A DNA stretch of 64,000 nt from Allomuricauda sp. CAU 1633 (GTDB taxonomy: Bacteria; Bacteroidota; Bacteroidia; Flavobacteriales; Flavobacteriaceae): NCBI RefSeq assembly GCF_017313225.1, contig NZ_JAFLNE010000004.1:310001-374000 (forward strand), given 5' to 3'. Made by a program: the position numbers and the translations under genes. Below the pieces are notes generated by a model. The model had not been told where the DNA came from. It was given only the letters and a program-made list of their open reading frames with translations, and searched no databases. Shown here one piece after another: positions 25,506 to 36,473 of this stretch (position 1 is its first letter; each line of letters begins with the position of its first letter).

Positions 25506-28283
25506 ATGGCAGCGATTACCAACGTAGATCCCAAGCATAATATCATCATAAAAGGTGCCAAACTCCATAACCTTAAAAATATAGATGTTGTAATTCCCCG
25601 TAACAAGTTGGTTGTGATTACCGGATTGTCGGGTTCTGGAAAGTCCAGTTTGGCGTTTGATACGTTGTATGCCGAAGGACAACGTCGCTATGTGGAAAGT
25701 CTTTCCTCTTATGCCCGTCAGTTTTTGGGGAAATTGGACAAGCCCAAGGTTGATTATATAAAAGGTATAGCCCCGGCCATTGCCATTGAGCAAAAAGTGA
25801 ATTCTACCAATCCACGTTCCACCGTGGGAACCACTACCGAAATCTATGATTATCTAAAACTATTATATGCCCGCATTGGCAAGACTATTTCTCCTATTTC
25901 CGGCAAAGAGGTAAAAAAGCATACGGTAACTGATGTCATTAATTATATAAAACCACTTTCTGAAGGAACAAAACTCCTTTTGCTGGCTCCTATACTAATT
26001 AAGGAAGACCGCGACCCCATAAAATCGTTGCAGCTTTTTTCCAAACAAGGGTATGCCCGTATTAAATATAAAGGAGAGGTCCTTCGCATAGACCAAGTTC
26101 CCGAGGATATCGGTAGAGAATTTGATTTGGTCGTGGATCGGGTCATTGTAAAGGATGATGAAGATTTCTACAATCGATTGGCCAATGCGGTGGACAATGC
26201 CTTTTTTGAAGGAAAGGGCCAGTGTGCCATCGAGAATTTGGAAAGTGGGGAAACCAAAGTGTTCAGTAATCAGTTTGAACTGGATGGCATGAAGTTCCTG
26301 GAACCCAACGTTCACTTGTTCAGTTTTAATAATCCCTACGGCGCTTGTCCCAAATGTGAGGGCTATGGTGATGTTATCGGTATTGATGAAGACTTGGTAA
26401 TCCCCAACACAGCATTATCTGTTTATGAAAATGCCGTTTTTCCTTGGCGGGGCGAAAGTATGGGTTGGTATCGGGATCAATTGGTGAACTCGGCTTACAA
26501 ATTTGATTTTCCCATCCATAAACCTTGGTTTGAATTATCGGAAGAACAAAAACAATTGGTTTGGGACGGGAATGAGCATTTTATCGGCATCCATAAATTC
26601 TTTGAGCAGCTCGAAGAAAAGAGTTATAAAATTCAAAACAGGGTGATGCTCTCCCGGTATCGAGGAAAAACCAAGTGTACGGTTTGCAAGGGAAAACGGC
26701 TTCGAAAAGAAGCCAATTATGTGAAAGTTGGTGGAAAATCCATTTCAGATTTGATAGAACTTCCCATAAAAAGAGTGGTTCTCTTTTTTGAGCAACTCCA
26801 ACTTTCGGAACATGATACCACCATCGCCAAACGATTGATCAAAGAAATCACCACCCGTTTAGACTTTTTGGACAAAGTAGGATTAAGCTACCTTACCTTA
26901 AACCGTAAATCCAATACGCTATCGGGCGGGGAAAGTCAACGCATCAATTTGGCCACTTCTTTGGGCAGCAGTTTGGTGGGTTCCATGTATATTTTGGATG
27001 AGCCCAGCATTGGCCTTCATCCCAAAGACACCGAAAATTTGATTGAGGTTCTTAAATCCCTACGGGATTTGGGCAATACTGTAATTGTGGTGGAACACGA
27101 TGAGGATATCATGAAAGCGGCCGACGAAGTCATTGATATTGGTCCAGAAGCGGGAACCTTGGGTGGCGAAGTGGTGGCCACGGGAAGTCTGGCCGCCGTT
27201 CTTCAAGCCAATTCGCTCACTGCTGATTATCTAACCGGTAGAAAAGAAATTCAAATTCCTGCCGAGCGAAGGAATTCCAAGCATTATATCCAAATCAAGG
27301 GAGCAAGGGAAAACAACCTAAAAAATATCGATGTCACCTTTCCGCTGAACATGTTAACGGTGGTCACCGGTGTATCAGGTAGTGGAAAAAGTACCTTGGT
27401 GAAGAAAATCTTATATCCAACTATATTAAAGGAAGTAGGTGGTTATGGAGAAAAAGCCGGGCAATTCAGTGAAATGGAAGGCAAGTACTCGCACATTAAG
27501 CATGTTGAGTTTGTGGACCAAAATCCTATTGGTCGCTCCTCCCGTTCCAACCCAGTCACCTATATTAAAGCTTATGATGACATCCGAAGTTTATTTGCTT
27601 CCCAAAAGTTGAGCAAGCTGCGTGGATACCAGGCCAAACACTTTTCTTTTAATGTGGATGGCGGCCGCTGTGAAAAATGTAAAGGCGAAGGCGAAATTAC
27701 CGTAGAAATGCAGTTTATGGCCGATGTACACTTGGAATGTGATGTGTGTGAAGGCAAACGCTTCAAAAAGGATATTTTGGAAGTACAGTTTGAGGGCAAA
27801 AACATAGATGATATCTTAAGCCTGACCATTGATGATGCCATTGAGCACTTTAAAACCCATAAACAAGACAAGGTTGTAAGCAAATTGCAACCTTTACAAG
27901 ATGTGGGACTGGGGTATGTTACTCTAGGCCAATCCTCCTCTACCCTTTCCGGTGGTGAGGCACAGCGTATAAAATTGGCTTCCTTTTTGGTGAAGGGAAA
28001 CACCAAGGAAAAAGCTTTGTTTATTTTTGATGAGCCTACAACGGGGCTCCATTTTCACGACATTAAAAAACTGCTCAAATCTTTTGATGAGTTGATTGGC
28101 AAAGGGCATTCCATCATTGTTATTGAGCACAATATTGAGCTCATCAAATGTGCCGATTATCTTATTGACCTCGGTCCTGAGGGTGGAGAAAACGGGGGGC
28201 ATTTGGTTGTGGAAGGTACTCCTGAAGAAGTTGTGAAAAGCAAAGAATCCCATACGGCTAAATATCTTAGAGAAAAGCTTTAG
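25506..28283 (+). CDS. uvrA: Excinuclease ABC subunit A
   Basis: 925 residues, normal length. Two ABC cassettes are seen: Walker [10 protein letters not shown] near residue 38 and GVSGSGKST near 620; ABC signatures [12 protein letters not shown] and [12 protein letters not shown]; Walker B regions YILDEPS and FIFDEPT. Zinc-finger Cys pairs [27 protein letters not shown] and CDVCEGKRF are intact. UvrA finds bulky DNA damage and loads UvrB for nucleotide-excision repair. It is alone on its transcript, divergent from an ECF sigma factor. Confidence 0.97.
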   Translation: MAAITNVDPKHNIIIKGAKLHNLKNIDVVIPRNKLVVITGLSGSGKSSLAFDTLYAEGQRRYVESLSSYARQFLGKLDKPKVDYIKGIAPAIAIEQKVNSTNPRSTVGTTTEIYDYLKLLYARIGKTISPISGKEVKKHTVTDVINYIKPLSEGTKLLLLAPILIKEDRDPIKSLQLFSKQGYARIKYKGEVLRIDQVPEDIGREFDLVVDRVIVKDDEDFYNRLANAVDNAFFEGKGQCAIENLESGETKVFSNQFELDGMKFLEPNVHLFSFNNPYGACPKCEGYGDVIGIDEDLVIPNTALSVYENAVFPWRGESMGWYRDQLVNSAYKFDFPIHKPWFELSEEQKQLVWDGNEHFIGIHKFFEQLEEKSYKIQNRVMLSRYRGKTKCTVCKGKRLRKEANYVKVGGKSISDLIELPIKRVVLFFEQLQLSEHDTTIAKRLIKEITTRLDFLDKVGLSYLTLNRKSNTLSGGESQRINLATSLGSSLVGSMYILDEPSIGLHPKDTENLIEVLKSLRDLGNTVIVVEHDEDIMKAADEVIDIGPEAGTLGGEVVATGSLAAVLQANSLTADYLTGRKEIQIPAERRNSKHYIQIKGARENNLKNIDVTFPLNMLTVVTGVSGSGKSTLVKKILYPTILKEVGGYGEKAGQFSEMEGKYSHIKHVEFVDQNPIGRSSRSNPVTYIKAYDDIRSLFASQKLSKLRGYQAKHFSFNVDGGRCEKCKGEGEITVEMQFMADVHLECDVCEGKRFKKDILEVQFEGKNIDDILSLTIDDAIEHFKTHKQDKVVSKLQPLQDVGLGYVTLGQSSSTLSGGEAQRIKLASFLVKGNTKEKALFIFDEPTTGLHFHDIKKLLKSFDELIGKGHSIIVIEHNIELIKCADYLIDLGPEGGENGGHLVVEGTPEEVVKSKESHTAKYLREKL

Positions 28284-28735
28284 CGATAATCCTAACATAA
28301 AATAATACGCTTGTCTACAACTAATTCAAGGGTAATTCTTCTTCTTCCCAATACAGATTGACCTTATTGGACAAAGGTTTTGGTGCTAAATGTTAAATTT
28401 TCCGTCAACCAGAACGGCTTTTCCGTCAAATCATATGCCCTTTCTATAAAGTTATGGGGCTACGCTAGAGGTAAAATCAAAAAATTTGCACCAAAAATAT
28501 AATAAGGTATGCCTTTAACAGGGTGTATGATGATTTTATAACTAAAAACAGTTTGCCTTGGTATTGATTTTACACTGCACGTTCTATCCTATAAATGGGT
28601 TAAAATATTGAACTACTCCTTATCAGGTTTTGAAATTCAGGGTAACATCCAAGTGTTCAAACTGCTCACAAACGATGTAAAAGACGATTTCATGTCCATT
28701 CAATAAGCCTTTGTACACAACTAACTCTCCCTGCT
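28284..28735 (+). other. 452-base gene-free region before the adhesin operon
   Basis: No convincing gene. It holds a direct repeat TTTTCCGTCAA at 28398-28408 and 28419-28429, exactly 21 bases apart (two helix turns), which looks like a tandem regulator site. A 54-codon open frame (28542-28706) lacks a good start and is not called. No clear TAnnTTTG box was found close to ATG 28736, so the transcription start may lie well upstream and leave a long leader. Confidence 0.5.
28398..28429. promoter_or_regulatory. Two TTTTCCGTCAA direct repeats, 21-base period
   Basis: Two identical 11-mers on the same face of the helix. Response regulators of the LytTR type bind paired direct repeats with about this spacing, so this is a candidate operator for the adhesin operon. 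The assignment is inference. Confidence 0.35.
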
Positions 28736-31700
28736 ATGGTCTTTGACTTTATTTCAATAAAAAGCATAAAAAATGTGGCAGTATTTGCTTCCACGGTTTT
28801 TCTGTCCGCTCTCATTTTCAATCTTTGGATTGATGATACATATATAAAGTATCATTATGGCCAGAGCCCAGATCTTGCCCATTCTCCTACAACATCCAAG
28901 GCAGGGGCAGACATGTATGTTCCCAGCATATCCCTTATAAAATCTGCACCTACGTTTGATGGAAGCGATTGTAGCGAAATTCCCTTTACCTATACCATAA
29001 CCAATGAAAGTACCAATGCGGAAGCCCTTATCAATGTAGTTATTATAGATCCGGACCTGGGAGGACAAATTGCTGGTCCTAGTTCATTGGATTATTCTGG
29101 GGATACAGGTGGTGTAGGTGGTGATGGAATTCTTTCTCCCGGGGAAACCTGGACGTTTGTGTATAATTACCCCATTACACAAACTGAACTAGAAAATGGC
29201 AGTTTTGGTGAACTAGAAGCCAATGTTAGTGCAGATGTACAAGGTCAAGGCATTTCAGTTGGGGATGACTCCCACCCATCAGACCCAAATGCAGATGGTC
29301 CTACTATTGTAGATCTATCCGCATGTCAAAACCCAAGCATTGGGCTAATTAAGTACTGGGATTATTTAGATCTGGACCTTAACGGTTGTTCTGAGAACTA
29401 TTTATACACCTTTAGGGTAAGAAATATAGGGAACATTAGTTTGCACAATGTTGTCTTGGTCGATCAAAAGTTGGGAGGTGAGGTCCCTGGCCCCATTCCG
29501 GGATTTGATGCTGGGAACGATGGTATACTAAGTCCTGGGGAAGAGTGGGAATACCAAGCCTGTTATTCTGCAGAATTTGAAGAAGTCGGATTTATTTATA
29601 ACCAAGCCGAGGTTACGGCAGAAACCGTGGTTCAAAACATAGAAGTATTCGATCCTTCTGATGGTGGTGGCCAAAGTGGTGGTGGTGGCACATTTGGGAG
29701 TGGGACTGGCAATGACGACATTACTACCACCATTTTTGATGATGATACATGTCTTGATGATGCTGTCCGTATAGGACTCATCAAAGAAGCCGTTCCTACA
29801 GATAATAATGCGGATAACTGCTACGAATCCATTCTATACACCTTTTATGTACAAAATCTTGGCCCGGCTCCTTTTGAAAATATCCTATTGACAGATGATA
29901 TGTTGGGCGGAGAAATCGCCAACCGTACCAACAATGGTAATGGGGATGAAATTCTAGATCCAGGAGAAACCTGGACCTATGAAGCAAACTATAATTTGGT
30001 CCAAGCCGATTATGATGCCGGTTTTGTGTCCAATCGAGCGCTTGTACAAGCTGAATTAGAAAATATGGGCATATTCTTATTTGATTATTCTGATGATACC
30101 AGTTATGATGAACATGACCCTACTATTGTACCAGCCTGTCTCGTACCAAATATAGCATTGGTCAAATCTGTAGGCATCTCAGACTATTTGGATTTGGACA
30201 ACAACGGCTGCGTAGAGACCATACGCTACAACTTTGAAGTGCTTAACGCTGGGAGCACAAACCTGGATAATGTAGTGCTTAATGACAATATATTAGGTGG
30301 CCCAATAAATGGCCCCTTGCCCCTTACGGATGCCAACAGTGATGGCATACTCTCTGTGGGTGAAAGCTGGACCTATCAGGCCAACTACTCCCTAACCCTA
30401 CAGAATGTCTCCGACGGAGAGGTCACCAACCAGGCAGAAGTTACTGCCTATGAAGAGGGCACCAACAATCAAGTTTCTGCCTTGCACGAGATTACTACCC
30501 CTTTACCCATCAATGCCTGTGCCGCAGAAGCCAGTATTGGGCTTATAAAAAGAACCCCTATTGTAGCACTGTTGGATTTAGATAATGACGGTTGCCCAGA
30601 AACGGTAGACTATCAATTTACGGTGACCAACACAGGAAGCATTGATTTGGGACAGATAAACCTGATTGATACACCACTCAAAGCACCGATTACGGGACCC
30701 CAAAATGATATTGGCGGTGACGGAGTGCTCTCTGTAGGGGAAAGCTGGACTTATGAAGCACTCTACCCCATTACAGCTCAAGATGAATTGGACGGACAAG
30801 TTACCAACCAAGCCCAGGTTACCGCCATCGCCTTGAACGATAATAGTCCAATATCCGACTTATCGGACCATACCAGCAACGATGAAGATCGTGAGACCGT
30901 CACTGTTTTTAATCAAACCGTATGCGAAGCTTCCTCCAGTATTGGTCTCCTTAAAAGAGTGCCTTTAGGAAACTTGGAAGATTTGGACAACGATGGGTGC
31001 GACGAAACCATCCGCTACTTTTTTGATGTAGAAAATTTAGGCACTATAACCCTTGAAAATGTTGAACTCAATGATGCTTTGTTTGGCGGACCCATAACCC
31101 AATATGAAGCATTACAGGGTGACGATAACAATGACCAGATTCTTTCCATTGGTGAAAAATGGACGTACGAAGTGCTCTATTCCCTCAGTGATCAGGATAT
31201 CACTGACACGGAAGTCATCAATCAAGCTCAGGTCACCGCAAATGAATGGGGTACCAGCATTGAAGTTACTGACGATTCTGACCCTTCTGATTATGCCCAG
31301 GATAGACCTACCGTCACTTCCACCGTAGGTGCCTGCCCGGCAGAAGCTGGGATTGGACTCATAAAAACAGGGGTTTTGGTGGACAGTGGAAATGGCTGTC
31401 TCAATACCATTGAATACACCTTTACCGTAGCCAATACAGGAACCATTGACCTTGATAACGTAATACTTACGGATGCTGGTTTGGGTGGCGAAATCACTGG
31501 ACTCATCCAAAGCACAGATACCAACACCCAAGGTGTCCTTTCCGCCAATGAGGAATGGACCTACGTGTTTCAATATGACTTAACAGCACAGAATATAGCT
31601 GATACGGAGGTTATTAATCAAGCCCGGGTCACCGCCCAAGAAGTAATTAGCGACAATCCCATTTTTGATGATTCTGATCATACCGACTATGACAATGACA

Positions 31701-34700
31701 GACCTACCATCACCTCCACCTTAGGTGCCTGCACCCCTGCCATCCAGCTCACCAAGGCCTTCGACACTTTCCAGGACCTTGTGGGCAACGACAACTGCAA
31801 CGATGCCATCCGCTACACCTTCACCGTGGAGAACACAGGGGGCTTCGACCTTGAGGGCGTCGTGCTGAGCGATGACAAGATAGGCGGACAGGTAAACACA
31901 GTGCCGGTGAGCAACATGGACAACGACCAGACCCTGGCCGTGGGAGAGATATGGACCTATACGGCCGACTATCCCCTGGTACTGAACGACATCAACACCG
32001 GCTCGGTCACCAACATCGCCGATGTCGAGGCCACGGACCCCATAAACAACGTACTGGTCACAGACGGTGATACGATCAACACGATCCTCAACGGGGACGA
32101 GTGCGCGCCCGCACCCGCCATCCAGCTCACCAAGGCCTTCGACAGCTTCCAGGACCTTGTGGGCAACGACAACTGCAACGATGCCATACGCTACACCTTC
32201 ACCGTGGAGAACACCGGGGACTTCGACCTTGAGGGCGTCGTGCTGAGCGATGACAAGATAGGCGGACAGGTAAACACAGTGCCGGTGAGCAACATGGACA
32301 ACGACCAGACCCTGGCCGTGGGAGAGATATGGACCTATACGGCCGACTATCCCCTGGTACTGAACGACATCAACACCGGCTCGGTCACCAACATCGCCGA
32401 TGTCGAGGCCACGGACCCCATAAACAACGTACTGGTCACCGCCGGCGATACGATCAACACGGTCCTCAACGGGGACGAGTGCGCGCCCGCACCCGCCATC
32501 CAGCTCATAAAGACCGTGGACAGCTTCCAGGACCTCAACGGTTCGGGCTGCAACGAGATCATACGCTATAATTTCACCGTGGAGAACACAGGGACGGTCA
32601 ACCTTGAGGGCATCCTGCTCACCGACAACAAGATCGCCGGACAGGTCAACAACCCACAGGGGGATGTCAACACCCCCGGCATACTGTCACCGGGCGAGAT
32701 ATGGACCTACCAGGCCGACTATCAGCTCGTCCAGAACGACATCGACACCGGTTCGGTCACCAACATAGCCGATGTGGCGGCCACCGAGGAGGGCACAAAC
32801 AACAACGTATCCGACCAGGTGCAGGTCGTCACCGACCTGAACGGGAACAATGCCTGCGCACCTGCCGCCGCCATTCAGCTCATAAAGACCGTGGACAGCT
32901 TCCAGGACCTCAACGGTTCGGGCTGCAACGAGATCATACGCTACAACTTCACCGTGGAGAACACAGGGACCGTCAACCTGCAGGACGTCGTGCTCACCGA
33001 CGACAAGATCGCCGGACAGGTCAACAACCCACAGGGCGATGTCAACACCCCCGGCATACTGTCACCGGGCGAGGTATGGACCTACCAGGCCGACTATCAG
33101 CTCGTCCAGAACGACATCGACACCGGTTCGGTCACCAACATAGCCGATGTGGCGGCCACCGAGGAGGGCACAAACAACAACGTATCCGACCAGGTGCAGG
33201 TGGTCACCGACCTGAACGGGAACAATGCCTGCGCACCTGCCGCCGCCATTCAGCTCATAAAGACCGTGGACAGCTTCCAGGACCTCAACGGTTCGGGCTG
33301 CAACGAGATCATACGCTACAACTTCACCGTGGAGAACACAGGGACGGTCAACCTTGAGGGCATCCTGCTCACCGACGACAAGATCGCGGGACAGGTCAAC
33401 AACCCACAGGGGGATGTCAACACCCCCGGCATACTGTCACCGGGCGAGGTATGGACCTACCAGGCCGACTATCAGCTCGTCCAGAACGACATCGACACCG
33501 GTTCGGTCACCAACATAGCCGATGTGGCGGCCACCGAGGAGGGCACCAACAACAACGTATCCGACCAGGTGCAGGTCGTCACCGACCTGAACGGGAACAA
33601 TGCCTGCGCGCCAACGGATGCCATACAACTTATAAAGACACTTATCGGCCCAGGCTGGGAGGATACGAATAATGATGGCTGTTTTGAGAGATTGGTCTAC
33701 ACCTTTATGGTGGAAAACACAGGTATTTCCTCTTTGGTAAATGTAGTGCTAAACGATCCTGATCTTGGAGGAGAAATAACCGTACAGCCACAAGGAGATG
33801 TCAACAATGATGAGGTGCTCTCTGTTGGAGAGCAATGGGTCTACGAGGTACCCTATCTGATTACACAGGCCGATATGGATTTTGGTTCGGTTTCCAATCA
33901 AGCCAACGTCACTGCCGATGTTGAGAACACAAATAACTCGGTAACGGATATGGATGAAATTACCCTACAATTAGATAACAATTTCTGCGCTGCTGCTGGC
34001 ATTGAATTGACAAAGGTAGGCGTGCTGGAGGATTTGGACGGAAATAACTGCCCTGAAAGTATTCAGTATACCTTCACGGTAACGAATACTGGGGTGGTGG
34101 ATCTCACGCAAATCGTACTCACAGATACAGACTTGACAGTGCCAATCAATGGACCTATGAACGATTCAAGTAATGACCAGACACTCTCTAGTGGTGAATC
34201 ATGGATCTATGAGGCCATCTACCCTATCACGCAAGCCGATATAGATAATGTGACCATAACCAATCAAGCCTCGGTTACAGCTATCGAATCAGAAACAAAT
34301 ACTACAATCGGTGACAGTTCTGATGTTGTGAATACGAATGTTTCTGGAGCATGTATCGCAGAAGCATCCATTGGACTCATAAAAACTGCTGGCAATGAAT
34401 TGGTGGATGTAGATAGGGATGGTTGCCCTGAAAATATCAGCTATACGTTTACGGTAAAAAACACCGGAGCAATCATTCTTCAAGATGTGGTTCTCAATGA
34501 TATTAAACTGGGGCCAGGTTCTATAGAAGGTCCTTTGCCCGGAAATGACATTAATGGCGATACCTTTCTTTCTGTTGGTGAAACATGGACCTACCAAGCC
34601 CTATATCCCATTTCGGAACAGGATAGTATAGCAGGGCAGGTTATAAATCGAGCGCAGGTAAGTGCTGTTGAGCTTGGAACCACTATTGCGGTTACAGACG

Positions 34701-35461
34701 ATTCTGATAATAACTCTTTTGATGAAGATGATGATACCATTACCTCGATTGCCGGTGCCTGTGTGGCGCGCGCTGGAATTGAACTACTAAAAACTGGGGT
34801 ACTTGTAGATCAAGACGGGGATGGATGTGCGGAATCTATTCAGTATTCCTTTACTGTTGAAAACACGGGTGCTATCAACTTGTACCAGATATTACTGGAA
34901 GATCCTCTTTTGGAGCAAACAGATATTCTGGGACCTTTGCCAGGGAGTGATAGTAATGGCGACCAAGTAATTTCTGTAGATGAGACCTGGATGTTTGAGG
35001 CTCTTTATTCCATTACCCAGCAAAACATAGCTGATGGAGAAGTCACCAATCAAGCTACGGTATCAGCTTTGGAGGTACTCACCAATAACCCTATTACTAG
35101 CTCAGATGAAATTGTAATGACCGTGGTCAACACATGCATCAATCCAGATTCTGACTTTAAAATCTTTAATGGTATTTCCCCCAATGGGGATGGTGTCAAC
35201 GATTATTTTCAAATAGATGGCATAGAAAATTATCCTGATAATACTTTAAAAGTATTTAACAGATGGGGCGTCTTGGTCTTTGAGGTGGATGGTTACGGTT
35301 TAAGTAATAAACAGTTCACAGGTCATTCCGATAGTGAGGTCACTGTTGCAAAAGATAGAAAGCTTCCAAGTGGTACCTATTTTTATACGCTCACCTTCCA
35401 TGGAAATAATAACCCTGGCAAAGAAAGCTATACCGGATACCTCTATATCAATCAGGACTAA
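28736..35461 (+). CDS. Giant repeat adhesin-like protein with type B T9SS C-terminal domain
   Basis: 2241 residues. An N-terminal hydrophobic segment (about 13-31) serves as signal. Sixteen tandem domains of roughly 115-140 residues follow, each with IGLIK or IQLxK at the start, DxDxNGC, YTFTVxNTG, LxDxxLGG, LSxGExWTY and VTNQAxVTA; they resemble DUF11/CARDB-type beta-sandwich repeats. Cys pairs recur at fixed points in nearly every repeat. The last about 100 residues (FKIFNGISPNGDGVNDYFQI, VFNRWGVLVFEV, LPSGTYFYTL) are the gliding-motility-type C-terminal domain that sends cargo through the type IX secretion system. The protein is likely exported to the cell surface as a long stalk for adhesion or gliding, and its partners are the next two genes. 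Repeats 8-12 are almost identical at DNA level. Confidence 0.9.
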   Translation: MVFDFISIKSIKNVAVFASTVFLSALIFNLWIDDTYIKYHYGQSPDLAHSPTTSKAGADMYVPSISLIKSAPTFDGSDCSEIPFTYTITNESTNAEALINVVIIDPDLGGQIAGPSSLDYSGDTGGVGGDGILSPGETWTFVYNYPITQTELENGSFGELEANVSADVQGQGISVGDDSHPSDPNADGPTIVDLSACQNPSIGLIKYWDYLDLDLNGCSENYLYTFRVRNIGNISLHNVVLVDQKLGGEVPGPIPGFDAGNDGILSPGEEWEYQACYSAEFEEVGFIYNQAEVTAETVVQNIEVFDPSDGGGQSGGGGTFGSGTGNDDITTTIFDDDTCLDDAVRIGLIKEAVPTDNNADNCYESILYTFYVQNLGPAPFENILLTDDMLGGEIANRTNNGNGDEILDPGETWTYEANYNLVQADYDAGFVSNRALVQAELENMGIFLFDYSDDTSYDEHDPTIVPACLVPNIALVKSVGISDYLDLDNNGCVETIRYNFEVLNAGSTNLDNVVLNDNILGGPINGPLPLTDANSDGILSVGESWTYQANYSLTLQNVSDGEVTNQAEVTAYEEGTNNQVSALHEITTPLPINACAAEASIGLIKRTPIVALLDLDNDGCPETVDYQFTVTNTGSIDLGQINLIDTPLKAPITGPQNDIGGDGVLSVGESWTYEALYPITAQDELDGQVTNQAQVTAIALNDNSPISDLSDHTSNDEDRETVTVFNQTVCEASSSIGLLKRVPLGNLEDLDNDGCDETIRYFFDVENLGTITLENVELNDALFGGPITQYEALQGDDNNDQILSIGEKWTYEVLYSLSDQDITDTEVINQAQVTANEWGTSIEVTDDSDPSDYAQDRPTVTSTVGACPAEAGIGLIKTGVLVDSGNGCLNTIEYTFTVANTGTIDLDNVILTDAGLGGEITGLIQSTDTNTQGVLSANEEWTYVFQYDLTAQNIADTEVINQARVTAQEVISDNPIFDDSDHTDYDNDRPTITSTLGACTPAIQLTKAFDTFQDLVGNDNCNDAIRYTFTVENTGGFDLEGVVLSDDKIGGQVNTVPVSNMDNDQTLAVGEIWTYTADYPLVLNDINTGSVTNIADVEATDPINNVLVTDGDTINTILNGDECAPAPAIQLTKAFDSFQDLVGNDNCNDAIRYTFTVENTGDFDLEGVVLSDDKIGGQVNTVPVSNMDNDQTLAVGEIWTYTADYPLVLNDINTGSVTNIADVEATDPINNVLVTAGDTINTVLNGDECAPAPAIQLIKTVDSFQDLNGSGCNEIIRYNFTVENTGTVNLEGILLTDNKIAGQVNNPQGDVNTPGILSPGEIWTYQADYQLVQNDIDTGSVTNIADVAATEEGTNNNVSDQVQVVTDLNGNNACAPAAAIQLIKTVDSFQDLNGSGCNEIIRYNFTVENTGTVNLQDVVLTDDKIAGQVNNPQGDVNTPGILSPGEVWTYQADYQLVQNDIDTGSVTNIADVAATEEGTNNNVSDQVQVVTDLNGNNACAPAAAIQLIKTVDSFQDLNGSGCNEIIRYNFTVENTGTVNLEGILLTDDKIAGQVNNPQGDVNTPGILSPGEVWTYQADYQLVQNDIDTGSVTNIADVAATEEGTNNNVSDQVQVVTDLNGNNACAPTDAIQLIKTLIGPGWEDTNNDGCFERLVYTFMVENTGISSLVNVVLNDPDLGGEITVQPQGDVNNDEVLSVGEQWVYEVPYLITQADMDFGSVSNQANVTADVENTNNSVTDMDEITLQLDNNFCAAAGIELTKVGVLEDLDGNNCPESIQYTFTVTNTGVVDLTQIVLTDTDLTVPINGPMNDSSNDQTLSSGESWIYEAIYPITQADIDNVTITNQASVTAIESETNTTIGDSSDVVNTNVSGACIAEASIGLIKTAGNELVDVDRDGCPENISYTFTVKNTGAIILQDVVLNDIKLGPGSIEGPLPGNDINGDTFLSVGETWTYQALYPISEQDSIAGQVINRAQVSAVELGTTIAVTDDSDNNSFDEDDDTITSIAGACVARAGIELLKTGVLVDQDGDGCAESIQYSFTVENTGAINLYQILLEDPLLEQTDILGPLPGSDSNGDQVISVDETWMFEALYSITQQNIADGEVTNQATVSALEVLTNNPITSSDEIVMTVVNTCINPDSDFKIFNGISPNGDGVNDYFQIDGIENYPDNTLKVFNRWGVLVFEVDGYGLSNKQFTGHSDSEVTVAKDRKLPSGTYFYTLTFHGNNNPGKESYTGYLYINQD
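31739..32494 (+). repeat. Two tandem 378-base repeats inside the adhesin gene
   Basis: Units 31739-32116 and 32117-32494 encode 126 residues each and differ at only a few codons (for example GGFDLE/GDFDLE and DGDT/AGDT). Codons are GC-rich (GTC, CTG, GAG, GGC) compared with neighbouring repeats. Confidence 0.9.
32495..33619 (+). repeat. Three tandem 375-base repeats inside the adhesin gene
   Basis: Units begin at 32495, 32870 and 33245, each 125 codons, nearly identical. Visible differences are NLEGILLTDNK, NLQDVVLTDDK, NLEGILLTDDK and GEIWTY/GEVWTY. Two 60-base lines sampled here have 53% and 63% G+C, against 42% for a sampled line at 34801. Confidence 0.9.
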
Positions 35462-35502
35462 TCTCCTCAAAACAACTTCAAAAACAACCTACAGATCAGG
35501 AA

Positions 35503-36462
35503 ATGATAGTTAACATACAAAAAACGAAATGGGCATACCTAATTATTATAATTTTTACGATGCATTCAGGATTGTCCCAACAAGACCCCCAGTATACCCA
35601 ATACATGTACAACACCCAAATTGTAAATCCCGCTTATGCCGGGTCTAGGGAAGTTCTCAGTTTTGGCGTTTTGGGGCGTACCCAATGGGTAGGCTTGGAT
35701 GGCGCCCCACAAACGGGAACATTTACCGTAAATTTCCCAACGGGACTTTACAAAAATATGGGATTGGGTATGTCCATTGTCCATGACCAAATCGGTCCGG
35801 CCATAGAATCCAATGCTGTAGTGGACTATTCCTATTCCATTAATTTGGCTCCTTATACCATAAGCAAACTATCCTTTGGGCTAAAGGCAGGAGTAGATAT
35901 GCTGGATGTAGATTATAGTAGATTGGAACTCTCCAATCCCAACGACTTTGCTTTTCAAAATAACATAGATCAAAAATTGAACCTTCAAGTGGGTGTCGGA
36001 ATCTATTATCGTACCGAGAAATTTTATGCTGGAGTGTCTGTTCCAAATTTCTTAAACTCAAAACACTTTGATGAAAGCTCGTTACAGGACGAGAGCTTAA
36101 ACAACATAGCCGTTGAACGATTGCACTATTTCTACATCATGGGCTATGTTTTTGATTTAAGTCAAAACCTAAAATTCAAACCAGCAACCCTTGCCAAGTT
36201 CGTAAGCGGTGCTCCTTTGCAATGGGACATGTCTGCCAATTTTCTAATCCATGAGAAGCTGGCACTTGGAGCATCCTATCGTTGGAACGCTTCCATAAGT
36301 GCCTTGGCTGGTTTCCAAATTTCAAGGTCCATTTTTGCAGGGGTGGCCTATGATTATCAATCCACCGCTATTGAAGATTACAGCAATGGCTCCTATGAGG
36401 TCTTTATTCGGTTTGATGTCTTCAATAGACTGGATAGGGTCCTTACCCCAAGGTTCTTTTAA
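35503..36462 (+). CDS. PorP/SprF-family outer membrane protein (T9SS partner)
   Basis: 319 residues with a signal peptide (to about residue 26). The start of the mature protein, QQDPQYTQYMYNTQIVNPAYAGSR, is the PorP/SprF signature. The rest is amphipathic beta-strand sequence of a 14-stranded type barrel ending in aromatic FF. SprF in Flavobacterium is needed to export and hold the SprB adhesin; most type B C-terminal domain proteins have such a neighbour. It lies 41 bases after the adhesin gene and is its probable dedicated partner. Confidence 0.92.
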   Translation: MIVNIQKTKWAYLIIIIFTMHSGLSQQDPQYTQYMYNTQIVNPAYAGSREVLSFGVLGRTQWVGLDGAPQTGTFTVNFPTGLYKNMGLGMSIVHDQIGPAIESNAVVDYSYSINLAPYTISKLSFGLKAGVDMLDVDYSRLELSNPNDFAFQNNIDQKLNLQVGVGIYYRTEKFYAGVSVPNFLNSKHFDESSLQDESLNNIAVERLHYFYIMGYVFDLSQNLKFKPATLAKFVSGAPLQWDMSANFLIHEKLALGASYRWNASISALAGFQISRSIFAGVAYDYQSTAIEDYSNGSYEVFIRFDVFNRLDRVLTPRFF

Positions 36463-36473
36463 AATTGAATGAA

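Noticed and set aside
28542..28706. 54-codon open frame before the adhesin gene
   Set aside because: No good start codon, no recognisable product and no promoter; it is treated as part of the intergenic leader, though a decayed gene fragment cannot be excluded.
32701..33357. 218-codon open frame in another frame of the adhesin gene, Arg/His-rich, and similar 60-80 codon frames nearby
   Set aside because: They arise from the GC-rich tandem repeats read in the wrong frame; they lack domains and repeat every 375 bases together with the real gene.
31739..33619. Regular repeats that might suggest a CRISPR array or tandem satellite
   Set aside because: The unit is 375-378 bases, in frame and coding; no spacer/repeat alternation is present.
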